This document shows positions 1 to 7,843 of a stretch of 39,654 nucleotides of DNA, piece by piece. Numbering within the stretch: position 1 is the stretch's first letter; each line of letters begins with the position of its first letter. Below the pieces are notes generated by a model, which saw only the letters and a program-made list of their open reading frames with translations, did no database searches and was not told the origin of the DNA. The position numbers and the translations under genes were made by a program. The stretch is from an uncultured Alphaproteobacteria bacterium (GTDB lineage Bacteria > Pseudomonadota > Alphaproteobacteria > Rhodobacterales > Rhodobacteraceae): contig CAKMYZ010000023.1 in the NCBI GenBank assembly GCA_929200255.1, positions 1 through 39,654 on the forward strand. The letters run 5' to 3'.

Positions 1-8
1 TCTTTTAG

Positions 9-176
9 CAAATTGCCCTATTTGGTCCCATAGGCGCTGACGTCAGACAGAGCAAGAAAATATATGTTGAGTGCCATGTGGACCGCATACCAGAGCTTGC
101 AGAACCCAAAAAGCTGGTGCTTGAGAAGGCTGAACGCCTAGGTGTTTTGGATAAGTTGGACTTTACTTGGCCATGA
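9..176 (+). CDS. C-terminal fragment of an unidentified upstream gene
   Basis: This frame ends at a TGA that overlaps the ATG of the next gene (ATGA). That is the usual coupled-operon junction in this genome and the main reason to think the frame is coding. It reads as a soluble, lysine- and glutamate-rich tail ending KLDFTWP. The frame is closed upstream by a TAG at 6-8 and has no good start codon, so either a frameshift lies near position 30 or the resemblance to coding is chance. I recognise no family. The window edge prevents a decision. Confidence 0.3.
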   Translation, partial: QIALFGPIGADVRQSKKIYVECHVDRIPELAEPKKLVLEKAERLGVLDKLDFTWP

Positions 177-1378
177 CCAAAATCTGCATTGCGACCGGAA
201 GTTACTTCCACCCGCAAGAAACCCAAATTGCTTTTCACATCCAAAACCTTTTTGACGGCAATGTCTGCGTGTTGCACGAACACGACTTAGAGACTGACCC
301 TTTTGGTCTTGAACACCATTCTTGGGTGAAGCCACGGCATGCGAGGAAAGGAACTTGTGAAAAGCTGGCTTTTTTGGGCTCAAAAATGCGAAGCATCGCG
401 AAGCATCGAACCGCAAGAGTGCCTTATGGTCGGACGCGGAAGGACATCTGCGCCTTTCTAGAAAACTCAGCTCCTGATGCGATGCTGGCCGAATTTGGCA
501 ACGTAGCGCTTCGGATCGCTCCGGTTGCTAACCAAATGGGTATTCCTGTCTTTACCTACTTTCGTGGCGCTGACGCATCGTCGCAGCTAAGGGCACCGTT
601 AAGAGCCGCGGGCTACCGTCGCATGATGGCGCGACTTGATGGCGTATTCGCTGTCTCGCGTTTCCTTCTTGACGAACTCGCATCCGCTGGCGTGACACAC
701 CCCAACAGCCATGTCGTCCCAAGTGGTGTCGACACTGATCGGTTCCTGCCACAAAACAGAAGACCCGGCAGTTTTCTTGCAGTTGGCAGACTTGTTGAGA
801 AGAAGCGACCAGATATCACCGTTGAGGCGTTTTGCCGCAACGCGCAAAGGTTCGACAACATCACGCTTGATATGTTGGGTGACGGTCCAATGTTGGAACC
901 CTGTAAAAAAATCGTTGCTGACTTTGGCATGACTGAAAAAGTGAAATTCCACGGTGCACGCCCGCACGATTTTGTCCGCCAGATGCTTGGCACCTCCGAG
1001 GTATTCCTCCAACATTCTGTCAGAGCGAAGAACGGAAACACCGAAGGTCTGCCAACGGCCATCCAGGAAGCGATGTCCTGCGGTCTGGCGATTATTTCCA
1101 CACGACACGCTGGCATTCCCGAAGCCGTGGTTGAGGGTGAGAATGGCTATCTGGTGGGCGAAGGTGACATTGATGGCTTCGAGACAGCTATTGAAACTGT
1201 CGCGAGGGATCTGTCGCAATTGACCGGGTTTAAGGAGCGAAACCGGGCAAAGGCGCTAGCGTCCTACGACAATCGTAAGCTGATCAAGACTGTTGAGCAG
1301 GAAATAGAAAAGGTCCTAAGACGGACGCTGGCACAACACAACACATCAGTACGATTGCAAAAGAAATGGGGCGCATGA
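173..1378 (+). CDS. GT4-type glycosyltransferase
   Basis: A 401-residue cytoplasmic, GT-B fold glycosyltransferase of family 4. It probably moves a sugar from a nucleotide-sugar onto a lipid-linked or polysaccharide acceptor. The C-terminal half has the nucleotide-sugar signature: AVGRLVEKKRPD, then the retaining E-x7-E motif with Glu291 and Glu299 in EGLPTAIQEAMSCG, followed by HAGIPEAV. No transmembrane segment is visible. I chose the ATG at 173, which overlaps the stop of the upstream frame; a TTG two codons earlier is less likely. It converges on rpmD, and its last codons lie inside the terminator hairpin of the ribosomal operon. Donor and acceptor cannot be told from sequence. The family call is firm. 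Confidence 0.9.
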   Translation: MTKICIATGSYFHPQETQIAFHIQNLFDGNVCVLHEHDLETDPFGLEHHSWVKPRHARKGTCEKLAFLGSKMRSIAKHRTARVPYGRTRKDICAFLENSAPDAMLAEFGNVALRIAPVANQMGIPVFTYFRGADASSQLRAPLRAAGYRRMMARLDGVFAVSRFLLDELASAGVTHPNSHVVPSGVDTDRFLPQNRRPGSFLAVGRLVEKKRPDITVEAFCRNAQRFDNITLDMLGDGPMLEPCKKIVADFGMTEKVKFHGARPHDFVRQMLGTSEVFLQHSVRAKNGNTEGLPTAIQEAMSCGLAIISTRHAGIPEAVVEGENGYLVGEGDIDGFETAIETVARDLSQLTGFKERNRAKALASYDNRKLIKTVEQEIEKVLRRTLAQHNTSVRLQKKWGA

Positions 1379-1393
1379 TTCACATGACGCCCC
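1357..1393 (-). terminator. Rho-independent terminator of the ribosomal operon
   Basis: A GGGGCG/CGCCCC stem at 1368-1373 and 1388-1393 is extended by inner CATG/CATG pairing. Read on the minus strand it is followed by ATTTCTTTTG. It lies 22 nt past the rpmD stop codon and overlaps the end of the convergent glycosyltransferase gene. It suggests the ribosomal transcript ends after rpmD instead of continuing into rplO-secY. Confidence 0.6.
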
Positions 1394-1415
1394 AAGATCC
1401 TAAAGCCGCGAGTTT

Positions 1416-1604
1416 TTAGCCTTTTTCTTCGATGATCTCGACCATATGACTGATCGAGTTGACCATGCCGCGGACGGAAGGTGTGTCTTCCAGTTCTTTG
1501 GTGCGGTTCATCTTGTTCAGGCCCAGACCGATCAGCGTGGCACGCTGTTTGGCGGGGCGGCGGATCGGGGAGCCGATCTGCTTGACGACGATTGTTTTAG
1601 CCAT
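1416..1604 (-). CDS. rpmD: 50S ribosomal protein L30 (uL30)
   Basis: This 62-residue protein has the normal bacterial L30 length and binds 23S rRNA in the large subunit. Recognisable features are the N-terminal [11 protein letters not shown] strand and the central [13 protein letters not shown] motif. It is the last gene of the ribosomal block, 13 nt after rpsE, with a GGAG-type Shine-Dalgarno just before the ATG. In most bacteria rplO and secY follow; here a terminator and a convergent glycosyltransferase follow instead. Confidence 0.97.
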   Translation of the reverse strand: MAKTIVVKQIGSPIRRPAKQRATLIGLGLNKMNRTKELEDTPSVRGMVNSISHMVEIIEEKG

Positions 1605-1617
1605 CTGTCAAATCTCC

Positions 1618-2196
1618 TTAAGCGTCTGCTGCAGCAGGTGCTTCGGCCGCGGGGGCCTCGTCACGCTTGGGCAGAATGTCAGCAACTTTTTTGCCACGGC
1701 GCTGTGCGACGTTGCGGGGCGATTGCTCTTTACTCAGGCCGTTCATGGTGGCGCGGATCATGTTGTATGGGTTCTGGGACCCGATGGACTTGGACACAAC
1801 GTCCTGCACACCCAACATTTCAAACACGGCACGCATTGGACCACCGGCGATGATACCAGTACCAACGGGGGCTGTGCGCATGACCACTTTACCAGCGCCG
1901 TGACGGCCCTCGATATCGTGGTGCAGCGTCCGGCCATCGCGCAATGCAACGCGGATCATCTGGCGCTTGGCTTGCTCGGTGGCTTTGCGGATCGCCTCAG
2001 GAACTTCCTTGGCTTTCCCCTTACCAAAGCCGACACGGCCTTTCTGGTCGCCAACAACAACAAGTGCGGCGAAGCCAAAGCGTTTACCGCCTTTGACTGT
2101 CTTGGAAACACGGTTGATTGCGACCAGACGGTCGGCAAACTCTGGTGTTTGCTCTTCACGGTTACGGCCGCGGCCGCGGTTTTCACGTTCTGCCAT
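1618..2196 (-). CDS. rpsE: 30S ribosomal protein S5 (uS5)
   Basis: A 192-residue S5, a small-subunit protein acting in decoding fidelity and the mRNA entry helicase. The double-stranded-RNA-binding-like N-terminal domain ([18 protein letters not shown]) is followed by the C-terminal domain with [13 protein letters not shown] and [12 protein letters not shown]. The tail is alanine- and glutamate-rich, as is common in Rhodobacterales. It is separated from rplR by a 134-nt gap, the longest but for rplN-rpsQ in an otherwise tight block, and that gap holds an inverted repeat. Confidence 0.98.
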   Translation of the reverse strand: MAERENRGRGRNREEQTPEFADRLVAINRVSKTVKGGKRFGFAALVVVGDQKGRVGFGKGKAKEVPEAIRKATEQAKRQMIRVALRDGRTLHHDIEGRHGAGKVVMRTAPVGTGIIAGGPMRAVFEMLGVQDVVSKSIGSQNPYNMIRATMNGLSKEQSPRNVAQRRGKKVADILPKRDEAPAAEAPAAADA

Positions 2197-2273
2197 TGAT
2201 GGCGTTCCTTTGTATCATGCCCAATCTGGGCTTTGTCCAATCACGGGTCGCGCAATGCGCCGGATCATCGAGC

Positions 2274-2322
2274 GTGGGTTTCACCCACCCTACAGGGTGT
2301 CGGTAGGGTGGGTGAAACCCAC
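2274..2322. repeat. Perfect 20-bp inverted repeat (REP-like) in the ribosomal operon
   Basis: The arms at 2274-2293 (GTGGGTTTCACCCACCCTAC) and 2303-2322 are perfect reverse complements around a 9-nt loop. No T-tract follows on the minus strand. Each arm also contains an internal GGGTTTCACCC near-palindrome. This looks like a short dispersed palindromic element of the REP or MITE kind, not a terminator. It sits between rplR and rpsE and would be transcribed within the operon mRNA. Confidence 0.8.
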
Positions 2323-2330
2323 CCCCACCA

Positions 2331-2696
2331 TTAGATCTTCAAACCACCTTCACGGGCAGCATCGGCCAAAGCCTTGATCTTGCCATGAAAGAGGAAACCG
2401 CCACGGTCAAAATAAGCAACCTCAACACCAGCCTTCTTGGCGCGCTCTGCAATCGCAGAACCCACTTTGGAAGCGGCTTCGATGTTGTTCTTGCCCACAA
2501 CGCCAAGGTCCTTTTCGAGCGACGAAGCCGAGGCGATTGTCACGCCGTTGACGTCGTCGATCAGCTGGACGCTGATGTTCTTGTTGGAGCGGTGTACCGA
2601 AAGACGGGCACGGCCTTGGTTGGCTGTGACGTTGCGAAGCTTGTTCCGAACGCGCATGCGGCGCTTCAGAAACAGTTGTCTCTTGCTGTTTGCCAT
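2331..2696 (-). CDS. rplR: 50S ribosomal protein L18 (uL18)
   Basis: This protein of about 121 residues has the normal L18 length and binds 5S rRNA together with L5 and L25 in the central protuberance. Seen in the sequence are the basic N-terminus ([17 protein letters not shown]), [20 protein letters not shown] in the core and the C-terminal [24 protein letters not shown] signature. It follows rplF by 11 nt. The downstream gap contains the inverted repeat at 2274-2322. Confidence 0.97.
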   Translation of the reverse strand: MANSKRQLFLKRRMRVRNKLRNVTANQGRARLSVHRSNKNISVQLIDDVNGVTIASASSLEKDLGVVGKNNIEAASKVGSAIAERAKKAGVEVAYFDRGGFLFHGKIKALADAAREGGLKI

Positions 2697-2707
2697 TTTT
2701 GCGTTCC

Positions 2708-3241
2708 TTACTTCTTCTTGCCTTCTTTGCGGAAGACATATTCGCCTTTGTACTTGATACCTTTGCCCTTGTAGGGCTCAGGCTTACGCCAAGCACGAAT
2801 ATTTGCCGCGACCTGACCAACCTGCTGTTCGTCGATACCTTCGACGATCACATCCGTTGGCTTTGGCGCTGTAACCGTTACACCTTCAGGCACTTCAAAG
2901 TTGACGTCGTGGGAATAACCCAGCGACAGCTTCAATGTGTTGCCCTGCATCTGTGCCCGATAACCAACACCCGACAGTTCAAGCTCTTTCTTGAAACCTT
3001 CGGAAACACCGGTTGCCAAGTTTGCGACCATTGTGCGGCTCATGCCCCACTGCTGGCGCGCGCGCTTGGATTTGCCGCGTGGTTCGACGGTGACGACATT
3101 GCCGTCAACGCTGATGGTCACATCGTCGGTTGCTTTGAAGGTCCGGGTCCCTTTGGGGCCTTTCACTTCAACGGTTTGACCTGACACAGAGGCGGTAACG
3201 CCCGATGGCAGCTCAACCGGTTTTTTACCAATACGAGACAT
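2708..3241 (-). CDS. rplF: 50S ribosomal protein L6 (uL6)
   Basis: A 177-residue L6 located near the factor-binding site of the large subunit. The two tandem RNA-binding repeats are visible: residues 1-80 ([23 protein letters not shown]) and 85-177, ending in the L6 signature [15 protein letters not shown]. It starts 9 nt after the rpsH stop, with a Shine-Dalgarno in the spacer. Confidence 0.98.
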   Translation of the reverse strand: MSRIGKKPVELPSGVTASVSGQTVEVKGPKGTRTFKATDDVTISVDGNVVTVEPRGKSKRARQQWGMSRTMVANLATGVSEGFKKELELSGVGYRAQMQGNTLKLSLGYSHDVNFEVPEGVTVTAPKPTDVIVEGIDEQQVGQVAANIRAWRKPEPYKGKGIKYKGEYVFRKEGKKK

Positions 3242-3250
3242 GATATCCCC

Positions 3251-3643
3251 TTAGAATACAGTGCAGAGCACTTCGCCGCCGATATTGGCGCTGCGTGCTT
3301 TTGCATCCGACATCACACCCTGAGAGGTGGAGACAATCGACACACCCAGGCCCTGACGGACAGATGGGATGTCATTGGAGCCCAGGTAAACGCGACGGCC
3401 AGGCTTTGAAACCCGCTTCACTTCACGAATGACAGGGGCACCCTCGTAATACTTCAGCTCGATGTTGAAAGCAGGATGGCCGTCTTTGCCGTCCTTCTTT
3501 TCATAACCGCGGATGTAGCCTTCGTCAGAAAGCACATCCAGAACCCAACCGCGTAGTTTGGACGCAGGTGTTTCCACCGCTGCCTTGCCGCGCATCTGGC
3601 CGTTGCGGATACGTGTGAGCATATCACCGATAGGATCGTTCAT
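3251..3643 (-). CDS. rpsH: 30S ribosomal protein S8 (uS8)
   Basis: A 130-residue S8, a primary 16S rRNA binder and, in Escherichia coli, the translational repressor of the spc operon. Visible are [16 protein letters not shown] at the N-terminus and the C-terminal signature [28 protein letters not shown]. It lies between rpsN and rplF with short spacers. Whether S8 represses this shortened operon cannot be judged here. Confidence 0.98.
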   Translation of the reverse strand: MNDPIGDMLTRIRNGQMRGKAAVETPASKLRGWVLDVLSDEGYIRGYEKKDGKDGHPAFNIELKYYEGAPVIREVKRVSKPGRRVYLGSNDIPSVRQGLGVSIVSTSQGVMSDAKARSANIGGEVLCTVF

Positions 3644-3655
3644 AATATGTGCTCC

Positions 3656-3961
3656 TTACCAGCTTGACTTGACCATGCCGGGGATTTCGCCATTGGAACC
3701 AAGGTCCCGCAGCGCGATCCGGCTGATCTTGAGTTTGCGGTAGTAGGCGTGTGGGCGCCCGGTGAGCTGGCAACGGTTGTGCAAACGGGTCGCAGAGGAA
3801 TTCCGTGGCAGTTTGGCCAGTTCAAGGGTTGCCTTGAACCGCTCTTCTACCGGAACCTCTTTGTCGTTGATGATTGCCTTCAAGGCGGCACGCTTTTCGG
3901 CATACTGCTTGACCAGCTTTTCACGCTTCACTTCGCGTGCGATCATGGATTTCTTAGCCAT
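3656..3961 (-). CDS. rpsN: 30S ribosomal protein S14 (uS14), zinc-free form
   Basis: A 101-residue S14 of the long form that lacks zinc ligands. There is no CxxC pair; the only cysteine is in [17 protein letters not shown], the S14 signature. It binds 16S rRNA in the 30S head. It follows rplE by 20 nt. The long zinc-free type is the standard form in Alphaproteobacteria. Confidence 0.97.
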   Translation of the reverse strand: MAKKSMIAREVKREKLVKQYAEKRAALKAIINDKEVPVEERFKATLELAKLPRNSSATRLHNRCQLTGRPHAYYRKLKISRIALRDLGSNGEIPGMVKSSW

Positions 3962-3981
3962 TTCTAATCTCTCCCTGGCGC

Positions 3982-4545
3982 TTAGCTGTTGAACGGCATG
4001 TTGAAAGCTTTCAACAGTGCCTTTGCTTCAGCGTCAGTGTTCGCTGTTGTGCAGATCACGATGTCCATGCCCCAGTTCTCATCGATCTTGTCGAAGTTAA
4101 TCTCTGGGAAGATCAGGTGCTCTTTGATGCCGGTGGCATAGTTGCCGCGGCCATCGAAGGATTTGCCGGATACGCCGCGAAAATCGCGGATACGTGGCAT
4201 AGCAACCGTGATCAGACGATCGAGGAATTCAAACATACGGTCGCCGCGCAAAGTGACCTTTGCACCTAGTGGCATGTCTTCACGAACGCGGAAACCAGCA
4301 ATGGATTTCTTGGCGCGTGTTGTCATGGCCTTCTGACCGGCGATTGTTGTCAGATCTTCCTGTGCGGTTTTTGCTTTCTTGCTGTCACGGACAGCTTCTG
4401 CACCGCAGCCGATGTTCAGGACGATTTTATCCAAACGCGGGATCTGCATGTCGTTTTTATAGCCGAACTCTTCTTTCATCGCCGCGCGAACGGTCGATGC
4501 ATAAAGGTCCTTCAGGCGGGGGGTATAGTTTGCAGCATCAAGCAT
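3982..4545 (-). CDS. rplE: 50S ribosomal protein L5 (uL5)
   Basis: A 187-residue L5 that contacts 5S rRNA and the P-site tRNA. Visible are the [15 protein letters not shown] region, [25 protein letters not shown] split by the usual loop, and the C-terminal region [23 protein letters not shown]. Its ATG overlaps the rplX stop in a TGATG arrangement, so translation is probably coupled. Confidence 0.98.
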   Translation of the reverse strand: MLDAANYTPRLKDLYASTVRAAMKEEFGYKNDMQIPRLDKIVLNIGCGAEAVRDSKKAKTAQEDLTTIAGQKAMTTRAKKSIAGFRVREDMPLGAKVTLRGDRMFEFLDRLITVAMPRIRDFRGVSGKSFDGRGNYATGIKEHLIFPEINFDKIDENWGMDIVICTTANTDAEAKALLKAFNMPFNS

Positions 4546-4850
4546 CAGATCGCATCCCCTGTTGTCTTGGCGAAACGCACCTTGTTATCGCCATCCATAC
4601 GGAAGCCGACGCGGGTTGCTTTGCCATTCTTGTCAACGATCGCCAGGTTGGACAGCTGGATCGGCATCGCCTTTGGCGTGCGACCACCCTGTGTTGCCTG
4701 AGATTGCTTTGTGTGGCGGATCGCAATGTTGATACTGTCCACGATGGCTTTGCCGGATTTCGGGTCAATACTGGTGATAGAACCAGTTTTGCCTTTGTCC
4801 TTGCCAGTCAGAACGACGACACTGTCACCTTTGCGGAGCTTAGCAGCCAT
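4545..4850 (-). CDS. rplX: 50S ribosomal protein L24 (uL24)
   Basis: A 101-residue L24, an early assembly factor of the large subunit. The N-terminal KOW motif is clear ([19 protein letters not shown]), followed by the conserved core around [17 protein letters not shown]. It is joined to rplN by a TAATG overlap and to rplE by TGATG, which makes a tight rplN-rplX-rplE trio. Confidence 0.98.
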   Translation of the reverse strand: MAAKLRKGDSVVVLTGKDKGKTGSITSIDPKSGKAIVDSINIAIRHTKQSQATQGGRTPKAMPIQLSNLAIVDKNGKATRVGFRMDGDNKVRFAKTTGDAI

Positions 4851-5218
4851 TACAGCACCTCCGGAGCAAGCGAGATGATTTTCATGAAGTTCTTTGCACG
4901 CAACTCGCGAACAACCGGGCCAAAGATACGCGTACCAATGGGTTCATTGTTGTTGTTGAGGATGACAGCAGCGTTGCTGTCAAAGCGGATGGCGGTGCCA
5001 TCTTCGCGGCGAACTTCTTTGGCGGTGCGTACGACGACGGCCTTGCGGACGTCACCTTTCTTTACGCGACCACGTGGAATGGCCTCTTTCACCGAAACGA
5101 CAATGATGTCTCCAACACTGGCGTAACGACGGTGAGAACCACCCAGAACCTTGATGCACTGAACACGGCGTGCGCCGCTGTTGTCAGCAACATCCAGATT
5201 GGTCTGCATCTGGATCAT
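4850..5218 (-). CDS. rplN: 50S ribosomal protein L14 (uL14)
   Basis: A 122-residue L14 at the subunit interface, where it helps form bridges with 16S rRNA and contacts L19. The L14 signature is visible at [21 protein letters not shown], split around position 25, with the C-terminal [13 protein letters not shown]. It starts with [16 protein letters not shown], the usual N-terminus. It is 80 nt downstream of rpsQ. Confidence 0.98.
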   Translation of the reverse strand: MIQMQTNLDVADNSGARRVQCIKVLGGSHRRYASVGDIIVVSVKEAIPRGRVKKGDVRKAVVVRTAKEVRREDGTAIRFDSNAAVILNNNNEPIGTRIFGPVVRELRAKNFMKIISLAPEVL

Positions 5219-5298
5219 TTGGTTTCCTTCCGACCTATGAGCAAATCCCGATTTCTGTCCGGGGGCCCAGGGTTTCGATTAAACCGGGTGCTGATGCC

Positions 5299-5529
5299 TT
5301 AGGAGGCAACAACCTCCCAGCGTTTCGTTTTCGACTTTGGTGCACATTCCTGGATACGGACCTGATCACCAACGTTGAATGCGTTGTTTTCATCGTGAGC
5401 GCGATATTTCTTCGACTTACGAATGGTTTTCTGAAGCAGCGGGTGCTTGTAACGACGCTCTACCGACACGGTGACGGTCTGCGCATTTTGGTTGCTTGTG
5501 ACAACCCCGGCTAGGATACGCTTAGGCAT
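5299..5529 (-). CDS. rpsQ: 30S ribosomal protein S17 (uS17)
   Basis: A 76-residue S17, a primary binder of the 5' domain of 16S rRNA with an OB fold. Visible are [19 protein letters not shown] and [19 protein letters not shown], and the conserved GDQVRIQE turn. It is 3 nt downstream of rpmC. Confidence 0.97.
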   Translation of the reverse strand: MPKRILAGVVTSNQNAQTVTVSVERRYKHPLLQKTIRKSKKYRAHDENNAFNVGDQVRIQECAPKSKTKRWEVVAS

Positions 5530-5532
5530 AGG

Positions 5533-5739
5533 TTAAGCCTCCTTGGCAGCGGCTGCTGCTTTTTCGTTCAGAATGGTTTTGACCTTGGCAGCGTTGCGGC
5601 GCGCCGCACGAATGCCTGCTGTATTTTCCAGCTGACCGGTGGCCTGCTGAAAACGCAGATTGAAGGATTCTTTTTTCAGGTTCACCAGCTCTTCGCGGAG
5701 CTGATCGGGTGTTTTGTCCCGCAGTTCATTGGCGTTCAT
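5533..5739 (-). CDS. rpmC: 50S ribosomal protein L29 (uL29)
   Basis: This 68-residue L29 lies near the peptide exit tunnel, where signal recognition particle and trigger factor dock. I chose the ATG at 5739 because [18 protein letters not shown] is the normal L29 start and a Shine-Dalgarno (AAAGGA) precedes it. A longer in-frame extension to 5847 has no L29 homology. The core [20 protein letters not shown] is diagnostic. It is the first gene of the block: rplP, which usually precedes it, is absent, and a terminator of another gene lies just upstream. Confidence 0.97.
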   Translation of the reverse strand: MNANELRDKTPDQLREELVNLKKESFNLRFQQATGQLENTAGIRAARRNAAKVKTILNEKAAAAAKEA

Positions 5740-5818
5740 GCCATATTCCTTTGTCAACATCACCGGCAGGCCGCAAAAGCGTGACCCGATTCTCCGGTGG
5801 AGTGGGGTAGAAGTGGGC

Positions 5819-5847
5819 CGTTTAGACCCCATCGCAATGCAAAGCAA
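5819..5847 (-). promoter_or_regulatory. Candidate promoter of the rpmC-rpmD ribosomal operon
   Basis: On the minus strand a TTGCTT hexamer (5842-5847) is followed after 17 nt by TAAACG (5819-5824), in a G-rich context. It lies between the terminator at 5893-5929 and the rpmC start, giving a leader of roughly 70 nt. An alternative -10 (TCTAAA) has a 15-nt spacer. The -10 is far from consensus, so the exact position is uncertain. A promoter somewhere here is required by the context. Confidence 0.4.
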
Positions 5848-5892
5848 CCCCTTGTCGAATAAAGAGTTGCCGGCGGTCCGCTACCATCTGAC

Positions 5893-5929
5893 CAAAACGA
5901 AAACGCCCCCGCCATTTCAGGCAGGGGCG
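5893..5929 (-). terminator. Rho-independent terminator of the LysM/solute-binding gene
   Basis: On the minus strand a 10-bp stem (5904-5913 with 5920-5929, one G-U pair) and a 6-nt loop are followed by TTTTCGTTTT. It begins about 20 nt after the stop codon at 5950. It should insulate the ribosomal operon from upstream transcription. Confidence 0.85.
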
Positions 5930-5949
5930 CGTCGATCATACGGTCTAGC

Positions 5950-7026
5950 TTACTGGTTAGCAGCCCGGAAGGCCGTCATATGACGGCGCACGGTTTCAAA
6001 CCACAGGCCGCTGTCTTTGATGTTACCCAAACCATTGTTCACCACCGCCATAATCTCTTCGTTGCGTGGGTGGGTTTTGGCGATCACAGCGTGCAGCACG
6101 TCAACAAAGGTCAGCGCCTCATGCATTTGCATCTGCGAGGAGGCGCCCAGCTCACTGATCCGGCCATCGGCGACGTCAACGGCAACCAGTGCAACATCCG
6201 CCTTGTCTTCCAACACAAAGTTGATGCAGTCGGCAGATGTCGGCGCGCGAACAATCGTAATTGTCGGCTCCACCAGATCAACGCCTTCCAGCGGTGCCAA
6301 TGTGTAGGCCTCGGCCCGGCAAATCCGCTTGCCGATCATTTCAACGTGAGCGTTCATGACGGGATCGGAAGCTTCGCTGAAGTAGCCCAACACCTCTTCA
6401 TAAAGCGGATCGCTGAAGTCGAGGTTGTTGCAGCGGAACTGGGATTCATCCTCCAACTTCTCCATTATATCGCAGTTGGGCTGGCTCCAGCCGATGCTGA
6501 GGTCATAGGCGTGGTCCACAATCAGCGGGTTCAGGTGTGCGCCGTCGTCATTGATAAAGTCGATCTGATATTCCGGATCGCCGTCCGCATTTTCAAGCGC
6601 GATGTTGATAATTTCGGTCAAAAGACCGCCCTGCGCCTGATCCTCATCCATGAAGGGGGCCCAACCGGTCGCCGTCAGCACACGAATCGGACGGTCTTCT
6701 GCTGGCGCAGGCAGGCGTTCGGTGGTGTCAGTATTGCGGATTGCCGCCGCGTTTGCTGCGGACTCGCCCAGATCGCCATTGATGCAAGGAACGAACAGCC
6801 GGTCGCCCACATTGATCATGCCAGGGTTAGGGCCGATGACATCTGCATTGGCACTGTAGATCAAGTTGAAACTACCGGGGCTGCCATAGGCGCGCTCTGC
6901 AATGGTTGACAGATAGTCACCGGGTTCAACGATGTAGTCCTGACCGCAAGCCACAGACTGCGCGGAGGCTGCAGAGGCCGCGGCACATAAGCCAGTGGTG
7001 AGTAATATGGAGTTCAGTATACGCAT
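5950..7026 (-). CDS. LysM plus family-3-like solute-binding protein
   Basis: A 358-residue exported protein. The signal peptide covers about residues 1-22 and ends ASAASAQ. A LysM domain follows at about 31-80 (YIVEPGDYLSTIAERAYG, INVGDRLFVPC). From about 108 there is a periplasmic solute-binding fold of the amino-acid (SBP_bac_3) type, starting RPIRVLTATGWAPFMD. LysM would hold the protein on peptidoglycan. No ABC permease or ATPase gene is nearby, so a sensory or wall-related role is as likely as transport. AAAGGTGA precedes the ATG at a good distance, and a strong terminator follows the gene. Ligand unknown. Confidence 0.8.
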   Translation of the reverse strand: MRILNSILLTTGLCAAASAASAQSVACGQDYIVEPGDYLSTIAERAYGSPGSFNLIYSANADVIGPNPGMINVGDRLFVPCINGDLGESAANAAAIRNTDTTERLPAPAEDRPIRVLTATGWAPFMDEDQAQGGLLTEIINIALENADGDPEYQIDFINDDGAHLNPLIVDHAYDLSIGWSQPNCDIMEKLEDESQFRCNNLDFSDPLYEEVLGYFSEASDPVMNAHVEMIGKRICRAEAYTLAPLEGVDLVEPTITIVRAPTSADCINFVLEDKADVALVAVDVADGRISELGASSQMQMHEALTFVDVLHAVIAKTHPRNEEIMAVVNNGLGNIKDSGLWFETVRRHMTAFRAANQ

Positions 7027-7188
7027 TGGATATCACCTTTTATCTGATTAACAAAATAGACGCTAGGAACGCTCTATGGCAGCAATGAGGTAAAATCTGG
7101 CCTGTTGGCCCAATTTTAGCACTAATCGCGGCCATCAAGCGGAAAAACCGCCCTCGCGTGGGTAGATTTCTCGCTGTATGAAGGCCCT

Positions 7189-7809
7189 ATGCCCAATATC
7201 ACATCCCTTTTCGCGACTCGCCTGTATCACGCCCAACTCTCTGCGCATGGTGCACCCATCGACCCTAAAGAGCTGGAAAATTCCTGCTACGCCATCGCCC
7301 ATGACGACGAGGCGGGCCAAGATTGGTGCGAAAAGAACGGCTATGCGGGCTACACGTCCTATGCCTCGTTGAGTGACCTGCCTTGGCGTTTTCCGATCTT
7401 TGCGGATCTGGTCAAGGTATTGGACGCCCATGTCACCGCCTTTGCCCAGGATGTTCAGTTTGATCTGGGCGACAAAAAGCTGCAACTTGAGGATATCTGG
7501 ATCAACATCCTGCCCGAGGGTGGCATCCACACCGGGCACATCCACCCCCATTCGGTGATCAGCGGGACCACATACGTGACGATGCCCGATGGGGCGAGTG
7601 CGATCAAATTCGAAGATCCGCGCCTGGCAATGATGATGGCGGCACCGACGCGGATGAAGGACGCGCGCGACGAGTTGCGTACATTCTTTTACGCCAAACC
7701 TGCGGTTGGCGAGGTGCTGCTTTGGGAAAGTTGGCTGCGGCACGAAGTGCCGATGAATATGGCCGAGGATGACAGGGTTTCGGTCAGCTTTAACTACAGC
7801 TGGGGCTAA
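7189..7809 (+). CDS. 2OG-Fe(II) oxygenase-like protein (TIGR02466 type)
   Basis: A 206-residue cytoplasmic protein resembling the 2OG-FeII_Oxy_5 family of putative 2-oxoglutarate- and Fe(II)-dependent oxygenases. The jelly-roll core shows the iron-ligand region GGIHTGHIHPHSVISGTTYV and a later LRHEVPMN with the distal histidine, followed by the R of DDRVSVSFNYSW that would bind 2-oxoglutarate. The substrate is unknown for the family. It is transcribed divergently from the LysM gene across 162 nt and ends at a hairpin shared with the convergent gene at 7844. It appears monocistronic. Confidence 0.8.
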   Translation: MPNITSLFATRLYHAQLSAHGAPIDPKELENSCYAIAHDDEAGQDWCEKNGYAGYTSYASLSDLPWRFPIFADLVKVLDAHVTAFAQDVQFDLGDKKLQLEDIWINILPEGGIHTGHIHPHSVISGTTYVTMPDGASAIKFEDPRLAMMMAAPTRMKDARDELRTFFYAKPAVGEVLLWESWLRHEVPMNMAEDDRVSVSFNYSWG

Positions 7810-7831
7810 CCCTCGCCGCGTGCGGCGAGGG
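7810..7831. terminator. Hairpin between two convergent genes
   Basis: A near-perfect stem CCCTCGCCG/CGGCGAGGG with a 4-nt loop lies directly after the stop of the oxygenase gene and 12 nt from the end of the convergent gene at 7844. On the plus strand it is followed by CTGTGTTGGTCGTT, a weak T-rich run. It probably terminates the plus-strand gene and may act both ways. Confidence 0.5.
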
Positions 7832-7843
7832 CTGTGTTGGTCG

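Noticed and set aside
599..1219. 206-codon minus-strand frame in the glycosyltransferase gene
   Set aside because: It is a shadow of the GT4 gene, with no start signal or family.
4260..5126. 288-codon plus-strand open frame across rplE-rplX-rplN
   Set aside because: It is antisense to three certain ribosomal genes and has no family resemblance.
5980..6909. 309-codon plus-strand open frame
   Set aside because: It is a shadow of the LysM/solute-binding gene; histidine- and arginine-rich with no domain.
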